Assembly: GCA_947561395.2 (NCBI GenBank) | Contig: OX387183.1 | Location: forward strand, 44,200,890 to 44,264,889 | DNA length: 64,000 bases | From: Buxus sempervirens | Lineage: Eukaryota > Streptophyta > Magnoliopsida > Buxales > Buxaceae | Reading direction: 5' to 3' | Shown: piece by piece, positions 22,175 to 33,424 of the stretch | Layout: each line of letters begins with the position of its first letter | Numbering within the stretch: the stretch's first letter is position 1 | Translations under genes and position numbers: made by a program | Notes under the pieces: model-generated | The model's input: the letters and a program-made list of their open reading frames with translations, nothing else | The model's database searches: none | What the model was told of the DNA's origin: nothing

Positions 22175-23055
22175 GGGAGGGATTTATCAAGGCAAAGGGC
22201 ATTTTCGGGATTTTTCAAGGCAAAGGGCATTTTCGGGATCTTTTAAGGTAAAGGGCATTTTAGGGATTTTATTTAAGGTAAAGGGCATTTTAGGGATTTT
22301 TCAGGGTAAATGGCATTTTCGGGATTTTATTTAAGGTAAAGGGCATTCTCGGGATTTTTTAAGGTAGAGGGCATTTTCGGGATTTCATTTAAGGTAAAGG
22401 GCATTTTCTGGATTTTTCAGGGTAAAGGGCATTTTCGGGATTTTATTTAAGGTAAAGGGCATTTTCGGGATTTTTCAGGGTAAAGGGCATTTTCGGGATT
22501 TTATTTAAGGTAAAGGGCATTTTCGGGATTTTTCAAGACAAAGGGTATTTTCGGGATTTTTCAGGGTAAACGGCATTTTCGGGATTTTATTTAAGGTAAA
22601 GGGCATTTTCAGGATTTTTTAAGGTAAAGGGCATTTTCGGGATTTTTCAAGGTAAAGGGCATTTTCGGGATTTTTCAGGGTAAAGGGCATTTTCGGGATT
22701 TTATTTAAGGTAAAGGGCATTTTCGGGATTTTTTAAGGTAAAGGGCATTTTCGGGATTTTATTTAAGGTAAAGGGCATTTTCAGGATTTTTTAAGGTAAA
22801 GGGCATTTTCGGGATTTTTCAAGGTAAAGGGCATTTTCGGGATTTTTCAGGGTAAAGGGCATTTTCGGGATTTTATTTAAGGTAAAGGGCATTTTCGGGA
22901 TTTTTTAAGGTAAAGGGCATTTTCGGGATTTTTCAAGGTAAAGGGCATATTCGGGATTTTTCAGGGTAAAGGGCATTTTCGGGATTTTTCAGGGTAAAGG
23001 GCATTTTCGGGATTTTATTTAAGGTAAAGGGCGTTTTCGGGATTTTTAAGGTAAA
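22175..23055 (-). repeat. AAGGTAAAGGGCATTTTCGG minisatellite
   Basis: About 30 units of 26-29 bp, each AAGGTAAAGGGCATTTTCGG followed by GATTTTTC or GATTTTATTT. The two spacer types alternate in runs, giving a higher-order pattern. It is absent from the sister LTR at 14228-17574, where the flanks meet near 15300. Confidence 0.95.
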
Positions 23056-23056
23056 G

Positions 23057-23375
23057 GTGAAGTGGGCGCACCCAAAAATCGAGGTGAGCGCGAGGTGAGC
23101 GCGGGGTGGGCGCATCCAATTTAGGTGAGCACGAGGTGAGTGCGAGATGAGCGCATCCAATTTTAGGTGAGCACGAGGTGAGCACGAGGTGAGCGCGAGG
23201 TGAGCGTACCCAAGCTAGGTGAGCGCGAGCTCAGCGCGAGGTGAGCGTGAGCTCAGCGCGAGGTGAGCGGACCCAAGCTAGGTGAGCGCGAGCTCAGCGC
23301 GAGGTGAGCGTGAGCTCAGCGCGAGGTGAGCGGACCCAAGGTAGGTGAGCGCGAGGTGAGCGTGAGCTCAGCGCA
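23057..23375 (-). repeat. GAGGTGAGCGCGAGCTCAGCGC phrase array
   Basis: Units alternate AGGTGAGCG and GAGCTCAGCGC with AC(C)CAA spacers. Several are near-palindromes (GCGCGAGCTCAGCGC). It is equivalent in position to 15310-15705, but the phrase wording has drifted from 'CTGAGCGCATCC' to 'GGTGAGCGGACC'. Confidence 0.85.
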
Positions 23376-24539
23376 GACCCTGACTCTCTGTTTTTTCTCT
23401 CCAAACTCCATTTCTGACTGGTTTTAAGCTCTATAACTGGTTTCTGGGGATCCTTAGAACCCCAGCAGACCTCTAACATACCTGGAAATTAATCTAACCT
23501 AAGTTGTGTCACGATAAAAAAAAACAAAAACCAACAGACGCCCATGCAAATGGAGCAATACACATGCCGGACTAACACCGGGAGGGTTTTGCACACGCCG
23601 TCTGTGACCTCCGGCAGGGTTCGAACCTGGGCTCCGTGCTCGAGACAGAAGCCTTTGAAGAAGGGAGGGAGAGGGGGGGGGGGGTTATACAGGGTACATG
23701 AGACTGACTTAACAGGGAACACACTCCCTTGAAAATGAAAATCGAATATGAGCAGGGAAGAGACTTAACTTCCTAAACATGGCGTCATGCATTTGTTTTT
23801 GTATATATATATAAAAAGAAAGTGTCGAGGATGATACCTGAGAGCGCTTGAGCACCGGTGCAGGGTGAAGACACCTCCTATGCTGGACAGCAGCTGGAAA
23901 CCACGAGATGGGGTGTTTGTAGGGTCGTGGAGGCCACGAGGTGGTCAAGGAGGCCGCGAGGTGTGCTACGAACCAAGAGGAGTGAAGAAGAAGAGGAAGC
24001 CGAGAAGAAACCAGTGCAGAGACCAACCAAGAGCAAGCTCCTCTCCAAAACAATCCCCCACCCAGAGTTTAAGAACCCCAAAATTCTCGAACCCCCAAGA
24101 ACATGCCGAACACTTAGTTTTTTTTTCGAAAAATCTTCCAACCCCCTGCGCGAAAAGTCGCGCGAAAAAGGGGCGCCCACTTGCTTGCCACCTCGGCTCG
24201 AGCGACCGCATGATGAGAAATCATTAAATGCGGCCGCTCGTTTGTCCAAAAAATCGGGAAATCAAGATTTAGTCCCTGGTAATTTTTCAATTCAATCCGA
24301 TATTCTCGGATTTTTACGGATTTAGTCCCTGGGATATTTCGTATATTTGGATATTTACGGATTTGATCCCTGAGATATTTTCCTGCGCAACTCGCTACGT
24401 GTGCAGCTTTTTGCCACGTGCGCAGATTGCCGGTTTTGCTGCTCGGGAATTTCGTCAGCTCATATTTTCTTCATCCGGACTCCGATCTGGGAAAACTTAG
24501 TTTCATTAGAATCGTATCGGAGCCCTCCATCCCATGACC

Positions 24540-25135
24540 TAGGGGTAGGCCTCCGGATCGGACTTTAGCAGAAAGTCAACTTTTGGCTCTGCTCAAGTTT
24601 GACTGCCCGCAGAACCTTCATCCGGACCCCGATTCCTGCAAACCCAGTTGCGTTGGAACCGTGTCGAGATTCTCTATCCAATGACCTAGGGGTAGGCCTC
24701 TGGATCGGATTTTAGCAGAAAAGTCAACTTTTGGCTCTGCTCAAGTTTGACCGCCCGCCGAACCTTCATCCGGACCCCGATTCCTGCAAACTCAGTTGCG
24801 TTGGAACCGTGTCGAGATTCTCTATCCAATGACCTAGGGGTAGGCCTCTGGATCGGATTTTAGCAGAAAGTCAACTTTTGGCTATGCTCAAGTTTGACCG
24901 CCCGCCGAACCTTCATCCGGACCCCGATTCCTGCAAACTCAGTTGCGTTGGAACCGTATCGAGATTCTCTATCCAATGACCTAGGGGTAGGCCTCTGGAT
25001 CGGATTTTAGCAGAAAGTCAACTTTTGGCTCTGCTCAGGTTTGACCGCCCGCAGAACCTTTATCCGGACCCCGATTCCTGCAAACTCAGTTGCGTTGAAA
25101 CCGTGTGGAGATTCTCTATCCAATGGTATAAAGCG
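24540..25135 (-). repeat. Four copies of the roughly 155-bp family A U3 repeat
   Basis: The unit is the same as at 17175-17465. Each copy carries the CTTCATCCGGACCCCGATTC and CCTAGGGGTAGGC strings. Copies are more alike within this array than between arrays, which suggests local homogenisation. Confidence 0.88.
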
Positions 25136-26100
25136 AGGGGGCCAATTTTCACTTGATCAAAAAGTCAACTTTTCACCCCTTAGGGTTGACTTTCTGTCCA
25201 GGGTTTGCATTTTTGGACTTTCGTGGGAGTGCAAAAATGAGGTGCTTACACTTGCTTGCCACCTTGGATGTTAGGACACCCCCTATTGCTCATCAAAATA
25301 GGAACTTTCAATCTTGGAAAGAAGCGACGAGTTATCTCTTCAACTTGACTCAGGTGGTCAAGCAACCAAAGCTGGAGAAAAGGGGAGTATTTCATTCAAA
25401 AAGAAAAAAAAAGAGAAAAGAAAAGAAGTGAAAAAGAAAAAAAAAAGAAGAAAAAAGAAAAAAAAGAAAAAAAAGTAATAATATATTTCTCTTTTACCTG
25501 TAGGATAGGGGTGCAGGCAAGGAAGCGTTTCTTCTTTCTGAAATAGCAGTCAGTCAGAGCCTGGTATATCTCTGCTAAGATCATAGGGGCCAATCTCTCA
25601 CTTTCCCTAACCTGGCAGACAACTGACATAAGAGCCAAGTCAACCTGGTCATCACCCCGTGGAAAGAGCAACTGGTTGACCACTATCAAAGTCAAAGCAT
25701 TAAACCTGGCATCCTTGTCCTCACTCCTTAGAAGTTTTTTCAGTCAGAAAGGTCTTGGACAAGGTCAATAGTGTATCAGAATTTCCTAAGTCCTTCTTCC
25801 ATATACCCAAGAAGGTGGAGGCCTCCTTTTGGTAGCTAGGCTTTAGTGGCGGGTTCATAACTTTTTCAGAAAACCTTAGGCCAAGGATGGTTTCAATTTC
25901 TTCTATGGTAGGAGTCATCTCTTTGTCATCAAAGCGGAAGAGATTCAATTCAGGAACCCAGTGTCCAATCAAAGCTTCAATGATTTCCCACTTATAGGGA
26001 ATTTTAGGGATCTATAGGATGTGGCCTAAGTAGATGGAATCCCAGCAAATTTCCTCATCAAGGGTCATGGAGTTAACCCACCTATCATAGAAGGAATCTA

Positions 26101-28570
26101 TGTAACGCCCCGGATCCGTGTTGTTCATTAAAGATATAACACGTCTCACGGAGGTTACGCAAGGATCGTTAATCAATTTATGATCGCTGGATAATCATAC
26201 ATCTAAAACCTAACAGAGTGCACATTTCCATTTATGCAAAATTGTAACATTTAAACTGAACTGAAATCATATGGTTCATCCCCAATTACTTTAATACATC
26301 TCAATAAATTCAAGTTCTCAAATTCGGAACAGATAACCTACAAGTCTAAGGAAGGTAATAGTAGTCTTCCTCCCTATATGCCTCAGCAGGATCTACCCCA
26401 GTAATCGCCTCACCACGAGTATCTGAAAAAATAGAACAACAACATAGTGAGATACGAATATCTCAGCGAGTAGCACATGCATGCAGAAATAGTTGAATCA
26501 CATTTTAAAACTATGCATCGACAACACTACAATACGTTTAAACAGCCAACATCAATTTCCCAAGTTCAAATCAAACAAATCACATCTCAGTTAAGTACAA
26601 TAACACATCGATTGGTCAATGTCATGACTATCGTTTGGTTGATAAATTAAACATGCCAAGTAGACACTCCACACCTCCATGTACACAGTTCCGGCCTACT
26701 CAGGGTTTCGGATACTCTGAAATGACGACCTACTCAGGGTTTCGTCATCCAATGCAGGCCTACTCCCCGGGTTTCTGCATTGACAACCAGGCCTACTTAG
26801 GGTTTCTGGCTGCTCTACACCGGTCGTGGCAACACACAAGGCCATGCAATTCCAACAACCAATAATAACATCACATTACTAAGCTTAAACATCTGGATCC
26901 AGGACAAGCTAGACCAAAACAGTAAACATCGTATAATCTCGATTTCAATATCAAAACAAACCATTCATTTCCACATCATGTAATTACTCATCACAATTCA
27001 TCACCTGTCCCTCTGGACCAAGCAGTACCTCAAGTACATTCAGTAATTTCTCATTTCCGTAACACAAGTCATATGAAAGTAAAACTCAATCCATTCATAC
27101 CAAAGAAAACCTTTCAATACGTATAAAGTTTCCAACAAGTGAAACCAGAAATACAAGAACTTCTCAATCAAAACAGTGTATAGAACAAGGAAAAGTAACT
27201 GGTAACTCTTACTAGTTTGGTGTCCGGCACAATACTCATAAGTAACCTAAACCCAACTTAAAAACTCTTAAGAGGTTCACAAATTTTTCCTCTATTAATT
27301 GCATAGGCAAAATGGTTTCCCAGGTTCCTAACCAAGTGAATAGTGAAGTGGTTTAACCCCTAAGAAGTGCAAATACTCTTGGTCAAATCAGAAATTCCAT
27401 TTCGGTAAGCAAAATAGGTCTGCCGCTCACCTATCGAGGTGGGCGCGAGGTGAGCGCCGGTCGGCGGTGAAGAAAACGGGCAAAATCGACCTGCCGCTCA
27501 CCCGACGCTAGGTGAGCGCGAGATGAGCGCGAGATGGGCGTGAGATGGGCGCGAGATTCGCGCGAGATGGGCGCCTTGTTTTCTACTTCGCGCGAGATGG
27601 GCGCGGGATCGGCGGTAGGTCATTTTTAACGGGGCGCCTACCTCTGAGGTGAACGCCGGTGAGCGCGAGGTGAGCGGATACCCCCTGTGGTTTTCATTTC
27701 TCTGTTATTTTGAGATCTACATGACTGGCCGGTTTGTGAAGGTCTGTAACTACTCCAGTACACTCCTAATACTCCCAGAAGACTTCCCAACCATATTTGA
27801 AATTAATCTAAACACTTTCACTTTCAATTTAAACTTCAATCCGGAGACTCTGTTCACGTAACTTTCCGAAAAACCAGAAAAACCAGAAAACATCATACTA
27901 TCACTTAATATACAAACCATGCATCAGAATAAGCTCGAGAAAACACAAAACACAAAACCCAGTTATAAAACAGTGCTACTCACCTGAGTGTGCTTATTCC
28001 CGAATGATAAAACCCCGGCCGATCACTTCTCGGCCACGCGCGCGAATGAAAAAACTATCGAAACTAATCTTCTCGAGCAGAGGGAAATAACCCAAGGAAC
28101 TTCAGCTCCGAACTCCTTCTTCCAGCACTTGCGATATATGGTTCTTCACGAACGGAAGCCCTAGTCGCCCTCCAGCCGAAATCGCCAATTCTCCTTATGT
28201 CCAGAGTTAACGAAAATATTGCCGAAATTATGCTAAGCGTATTCTCATAAACCCGAACCCTACTTTCCATTTTAGTCCACTTACTTGTTACATACTCGCT
28301 CGAATACTCTCCCATTTCCTTGATCCTATGCATGCTCGCCTACGGAAGACACTACATGTTAGCATCTATTTGCGTTAAAAATCACATAACTACACCTTAA
28401 TAATACCAATGATAATACTACGATTTTTCGGAAAAATGGCTATATAACGCCTGTACATATGAGTATGGGCTAAGCCCTCAAACCACAAAATAACCTGATA
28501 AACACAGTTTATACATCAGAATAAATAACTAAATAAATAAATAAATACTCACAAAATTCAGGGTCTTACA
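26101..28570 (-). mobile_element. Solo LTR of a third family (C), inserted in antisense unit 1
   Basis: It is bounded TGTAACGCCCCGG...GGGTCTTACA with target duplication ATCTA at 26096-26100 and 28571-28575; length 2470 bp. Orientation is inferred as -: the block at 27685-27810 matches the family A LTR block at 15690-15830 and 23380-23510 in the same order (AGGTCTGTAAC, AGAAGAC, AAATTAATCTAAAC). The - reading ends GGGGCGTTACA, a common plant LTR end. A TATATA-containing site lies near 28440. There is no internal coding region. A four-fold 'GGCCTACTCAGGGTTTC' motif occurs at 26690-26810. Confidence 0.88.
27417..27680 (-). repeat. GGTGAGCGCGAG phrase array in solo LTR C
   Basis: About 12 copies of (G/A)GATGGGCGCGAG or AGGTGAGCGCGAG, with inverted forms CCGCTCACC. 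The wording closely resembles the array in family A although most of the two LTRs does not align. Confidence 0.8.
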
Positions 28571-28763
28571 ATCTACAACATTGTACCTGGTGAGATTAGG
28601 AGGTTTAGATCTAACAGGTTGCCTTGCAGGAGGAGATTCATCGGCAGAAGAGAAAGGGGCGAGGGAAGCCATGAAAGCACCAAAGAAGCCAAGGAAAGCA
28701 GAAAACGGAAGGCTCAGGGAGTTTTCAAACTTCTAAAAACGTCACAGTGACGTTCCCCATGAG

Positions 28764-28771
28764 TTTATATA
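28764..28771 (-). promoter_or_regulatory. TATA box of antisense unit 1
   Basis: TATATAAA on the - strand lies 92 bp before the ATG at 28672. Upstream (higher coordinates) stands a TACGGGC phrase array at 28795-28925. This is the same order (array, then TATA, then transcript) as in the family B LTR. Confidence 0.6.
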
Positions 28772-28794
28772 GAAAATTCGAAAAGGCAGTAAAA

Positions 28795-28925
28795 TCCGTA
28801 TTTATAATATGAGCATGGCATGCCCGTATAGAGAATGCTGACACACTGTGACCGTAAAAAATTTACGGGCAGAGTGCGCCGGTATTAACATTACGGGCAC
28901 AGCTTGCTCGTAACATAAATACGGT
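28795..28925. promoter_or_regulatory. TACGGGC/GCCCGTA phrase array upstream of antisense unit 1
   Basis: It contains CCGTATTTATAATATG, GCATGCCCGTAT, GACCGTAAAA, TTTACGGGCAG, ATTACGGGCACAG and GCTCGTAACATAAATACGG. The wording matches the U3 array of the element's LTRs, but the intervening text differs, so it is not a simple LTR duplication. Confidence 0.7.
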
Positions 28926-29183
28926 TGCCTCGGAAAAATGCAAAAAAATGGGAAATTTCAATTTTAATGCTTTCTCAAGTTTCACCTGTCCCTGCTTAAA
29001 CATGTATCATGCAATAGAAGCAAGAAATAAAGTGGAAAAGAGCATAAATGAAGAAAAAATGAATCAAACTGCTTTTATATATATGAAGGTGTGCATCATT
29101 TTGTCAAAATACAAGTACATGAATGAATCCTAATCTATTGTCTATACAGGTCCACCCCTACGGCTACGGCTACGTCCTCTGCC

Positions 29184-32018
29184 TCAACCACGGCTTGGAG
29201 ATCTCCGGCACTCAAAAACATGCTGCACAATGTTACAAGCGGTACTACGGGTCATCCTGCTCAAAACAGACTGAATATCATGCCACACATATAAAGGCAC
29301 AAGGCCAGCAGTGGGATGATCAGGATGAACGTACCCTGAAGTATCTACATATCTCGTAGACTCGGTATCAGAATCCGTAGGGGCAGACTCAGTCGCAGGA
29401 TCGGCAGCAGCAAGCGTCTCCTTTGTCGCAGCAGGCTCTGTGGTGGGATCAGCAGGAACAGACGCCCCAGGAGCATCAGTATCAGGACCAGGCTCTACAG
29501 GATCAGCAGTAGCCTCCTCTATCACCACGGCCTCCTCGGTAGGCTCCATCACAACGGCATCCCTAGCCGACTCCATATCCATATCAGCAGACGCCTCAGG
29601 AGCGGTCTCGGGTGCTGGAGCAGACTCTGGCACATCCTCAGCAGTAGGTGCAACATCGGCCTCAATCTCAGGCTCTGCTGCAGGTGCCTCTACCTATCTA
29701 GGGGAAGTAACAAACTCCACCCGTGCCACAGAGAAAACCTCGCCACGAAGGTGCATAGGCATAGATGAAGCAGGTGAAGAAGGGCCGGTTGTGTCATCCT
29801 GAAAATAAGAGAGGGAATTTTAGTCAGAACAGGATAAGTAGATATAAGAACAGGAATGGAAAGAGGTGAAAGAATTAACCTGGGTATGAGATGGACCCAC
29901 CTCATCCTGTGTACCAGAAGGGCCCACCTGGCCCTGTGCCCTGGCAAGCTATACCCGGAGATATGAAATAGTAATGAAGAGGGCATCCCGCTCGGCAATA
30001 GCAGCATCTTGCTGGCGCTCTATATCAGCGTACCGAGACCGGATCTCTGCCAACTGAGCCTCCTGAAATAGAAGAGAAGGTGTCAGAAAAGGCCAAGTTC
30101 AAATAGAATATAAGAATAGAAGATAAAAAAAAAAAAAAAAAGAGAAGGCATACCGTCGTATCGTAGGCCCTGATCACTACCCCTCCTATCTCCGTGACTC
30201 CGCCACGGACAGGCATAGGTGGCATGAGACACCCAACTGAAGCCCGCCTGAACCAGGCATCATAGTCACCCTCCTCCAACAAAGTCTCTGTCTCAATCCA
30301 ATCTAGGAACTGAGCAGGATCAATAGGCATAGGAGGAAAAGAAGGGGTAGTATCTGGAGGAATGGCAGGAATCCGAGGCTCTCCAATATGCTGGTAAAAG
30401 AAGCGCTCACCACAGTACCAGATGCTGCCCATCTGACCAATAAAAAACTTGTAGCACTGACGTCTTTGGTCAGGGGCAAAGGCATCATCTCTGGCCGCGT
30501 GCAGGCCCAGCACCTCATGAATCCATCTGGGGGACGAACAGCTGAAAAACAGAAAGAAGAATATTAGACATGTGATTCAGGAAGGAAAAAAGAGGAGGGA
30601 GGAAGAATTAAAGAAGATTACCTCAGACCGATATAGCCTGTCCAGGTGGGCCCGGGTAGACCTAGGACGACTCTTTTCAGAGTCGTGCTCCACATGACAC
30701 AATCTACGAGCCATGGGATATGTCTCCTCCGGCATCGTAGAGGTAAGATGGAAATAGGGAATATAAACCCTAGCAAAAAACTGCAAAAAGAAGAAAAAGG
30801 GTCAGAAGAATAGAAAAGGAGAAAAGAGAGAGAAAGAGAAAGAAAGAGAAGAGAAATAAGTGTTTCACCTGCAGGAAGGGCCAGAAGAATCTACACCCAA
30901 CTCCAGCTCCTCTGGAAGTAGAGAGGCCGCTAACTGATCGGCGCAGGCCGACCAGAATGGTGCCAAAAATGAGCGGGCCCCATGCATACCTCCTCGCTCG
31001 CTGCAAGTCTCCCAATAAACTCAAAAAATGAGGACTGACAAAAGTTGTGTCCTCTGGGAAGAAGCAGGAGCCCATCATATACAAGAAGATAAAACGGAAA
31101 GCGAATGGAAAAGCTGGATCACTGGCGGCAAGCTGGCCAAGCTGCCTCCTCCGGAAAGTCTCTCTCAACCAAGTCAAAGACAATCTCGCTCTCCCTCTAT
31201 CCCAGGCCTCCGGAGGCAGCACAATATAGCCAAGATAAGAGGCGATCTCCTCAGCATCCGGCATCACCATCTCAAGAATGATATCACCAGTCATCCTAAT
31301 CCCGGTGATAAGCGTGAAATCAGACGGCCGGATCCCAATCTCAACATCTGGAAAGTGGAAGCTCAGTCTCTTGGGAAAGAACCCTCGAGCAGCGCAGCAA
31401 TAAGAGCTCAGTCCAAGCGAACATCTGGGATAGTGATGAATATGCCAAAACCATACAAGCCTAGCTCCCGGCGATAGGCTGAATTGCAATCTCCGATAAA
31501 TCTAATAAAGCTGGCCCAGCTCCCTCGATAATGAAACATGGGATACTCCAAAGGGATATCTGCCCTAATACACACTGAGGGATAAGTCCTCAAGCCATGC
31601 AAAAGATCAGTATCCCTAATCTGGGCAGTAACCTCCTCAGGGACCTCAACCCTGGTCCTAACCTCATCTCTGCCACGACCTCCTCTACGGCCCTCATCAT
31701 GGCCTCCATCTCTGCCTCCGCTGCGGTGCCCTCTACGGCCTCTATCTCTGCCTGAAGCCTCCATTGCCGGCTAAGGAAATAATCGGAAAGAAGAAAGAAT
31801 CAGGGTGGTGAATTTGGTGAAGGAAATTTGAAATTAGAAGGGTTAGAGTATACCTCTAGGGTCGCCTCATGCGAATCCCCAGAAGGAAGATCAGGGATAT
31901 CAGAATCAGAATCCCTCTCGGCTCTCGAAGATGAGGCCACATCAGCATGATCCCACCGAACCCTCAAAGAAGAGGGCTCATCTGCAGGATCCCTAGAAGC
32001 AGATCGAATGCGGGCCAC
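29184..32018 (-). pseudogene. Antisense unit 2 of element 2: intron-containing plant mobile domain-like gene
   Basis: Six exons can be drawn with GT-AG borders and a continuous frame: 32018-31854, 31770-30869, 30780-30622, 30541-30154, 30062-29880 and 29798-29184. Exon 1 is Ser/Asp-rich. Exon 2 opens with an Arg/Gly-rich stretch, then FHYRGSWASFIRFIGDCN, and later PHFLSLLGDLQRARRYAWGP, typical of plant mobile domain proteins. Exon 3 continues the fold (ARVYIPYFHLT). Exon 4 holds RWIHEVLGLHAARDD. The last exon is an Ala/Pro/Glu-rich tail. Lesions: a stop and a frameshift near 31390-31440, and stops in exon 5 and early exon 6. It lies upstream of antisense unit 1 on the same strand and shows little similarity to it. 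It could be a captured host gene or a second lineage-specific ORF. Confidence 0.72.
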
Positions 32019-33424
32019 CTGCGGTTCAAATCAGGGAGATGTTTAATTATTCTTGTTAAAATTTTTATTGCTTGATCTTCATTGTAACCAAGTTTAATTG
32101 ATTTGCAGGAAAAAGGAAAAATGGAGAATGGAAGAAAATGCGTTAGAAACTCCTGATCAAATCCAGAGCCAACTGAAGGAGTTCACCTTTTATTATCTGT
32201 CTTGGATTTAATCAAGGAAACATATAAAAATTATATGTGGGAAGTGCAGACTTCTCACATATTCTCTTTATATGACAAAAGAAAGAAAGAAAGAAAAAGA
32301 AAGAAAAAAGAAAACTTTTATGCTTAAAAGTTTTGGGTTAAACTCTAATTTGTGGGTATAATGATTTAATTCCCTAAACTACTAATTTTGTGTAATTTCA
32401 GGGAGTTAGCAAAAAGTTGGAGCGTTCAAGTGAGGAAAGCATTCAGATTTGTCAAGATTTTGAATAGTGATGGCATAAACAAGAAAGTAAACCATGTGTC
32501 AATCAGGAATGTGGTTTCAGAAAGATATAATTCATGCATGGGAAATGTGCAGAAAAATTCCTGGAAAAGGCAAGCTTATCTCAAACAAGTATAGTACATG
32601 CATGGGTTACTAGCAAGCTAATCAGCATGTCAACAATGCAAGGTTAGACAGCAGAGAATTTAAATACACTCAAAGACCAATGGCAAATTGCTCCCAAGGG
32701 CCAATGGAAAAAGGGAATCAGAGTTTCAACTGAAAATATACAAGATTAAAGCAGACATTCAAAACAGAAATCAAAAGGTTGCAAGCATCATGTGGAATGT
32801 GCAAAAAGAATCAGCAAGCCAAATTGATGGATAAACCAGGAGCATTTGGGAACTTCCTATAGTACATAATCATGGAAACCAAGCTTTCATCCAATCAAGA
32901 ACCTAGACTAAAGGGTTGCCGGCACAGGAACAAATTTTGGCCAAAAAAGTCAGTCAGGAATTAAGATCACATGGGAAGAAACTCAAAACAAAAGCAAGAA
33001 GAACAATGAGCATGGTATAGATACAATCAGTAGCTTAAATTGCAAAGTAGTTGGGGATTTCGGCCACTTACTGGATTCAGTCGAAATGGAGGAAATTCGG
33101 CAAGCAAATGTGAAACTTTTACTATACCGGAGCTTCAGAGAATGACCACAGCCGGTTGAGGAAATTTTAAGCACGCCAAAGACTTGATCATAGTCGCGGC
33201 AATGAAAAATAAATAGGAACAGTCGCCGGAGAAGATAAAGGTCGCCGGAAGAATCAGAGGTCGCCGGAGCTTGCTGTCGTCGGAGAAGATGAAGTTGTCG
33301 CTGGAGAAGACGAGTGCAGACGGAGATTGAGAAGGAAGACCGGAGTGAAGGATACGGGCATAAGTGAATTAGGGCTGAAGTGCGAGCAGAAGTAAGAAAT
33401 GAGTTCGCGGCCGCGGTTAAGAAG
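32019..33424 (-). other. Upstream region of antisense unit 2, probable 5' UTR and large intron
   Basis: On the - strand a donor-like CCAGTAAGTGG near 33075 and the acceptor before 32018 would define an intron of about 1.05 kb. The sequence 33080-33420 is then a 5' UTR rich in CGCCGG strings (33210-33330). A GAAA microsatellite lies at 32278-32312. A frame at 32983-33447 has no domain and I do not call it. Confidence 0.4.

Larger units (their letters stand above)
21103..25250 (-). mobile_element. Second family A solo LTR, inserted in antisense unit 1
   Basis: The + strand runs TGTGCGCGGG...GGTGCTTACA with target duplication CTTGC at 21098-21102 and 25251-25255. At 4148 bp it is about 800 bp longer than the first copy, almost entirely because of a minisatellite at 22175-23055 that the other lacks. 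It also has four rather than two 155-bp U3 repeats. Otherwise the two copies align along their length. Predicted proteins within it (21451-22050, 23709-24325) are artefacts. Confidence 0.92.
20325..28672 (-). pseudogene. Antisense unit 1 of element 2: plant mobile domain-like protein, split by two solo LTRs
   Basis: Reading leftward, the coding parts are 28672-28576, 26100-25256 and 21102-20325, about 570 codons. The start is ATG at 28672 (MASLAPFSSADESPPARQ), about 92 bp after a TATA box. The first parts contain DRWVNSMTLDEEI, HWVPELNLFRFDDKEMTPTI and IETILGLRF. Across the 25256/21102 junction the sequence reads LQLWLLDHLSQ and DWFTFLGTLQ. These strings fit the plant mobile domain (PF10536-like). 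The C-terminal third (about 20330-20680) is a charged coiled coil rich in E, R, Q and K. Lesions: a stop near 26010, a frameshift in an A run near 25735, and A-rich slippage at 25390-25480. Antisense extra ORFs are reported in Tat elements; the PMD call is mine from motif reading. Confidence 0.8.

Noticed and set aside
22175..23055. CRISPR-like regular repeat array
   Set aside because: Units are directly adjacent, with spacers of two recurring types rather than unique spacers, in a plant LTR; it is a minisatellite.
23709..24325. Overlapping frames of up to 155 codons on both strands
   Set aside because: They lie inside a family A solo LTR in GC-rich leader sequence; frames are lost in the other copy.
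29184..32018. A host PMD gene unrelated to the retrotransposon
   Set aside because: It lies between element 2's antisense unit 1 and its polypurine tract, within matched LTRs, and its upstream region carries the element's own phrase array; host capture in the past remains possible.
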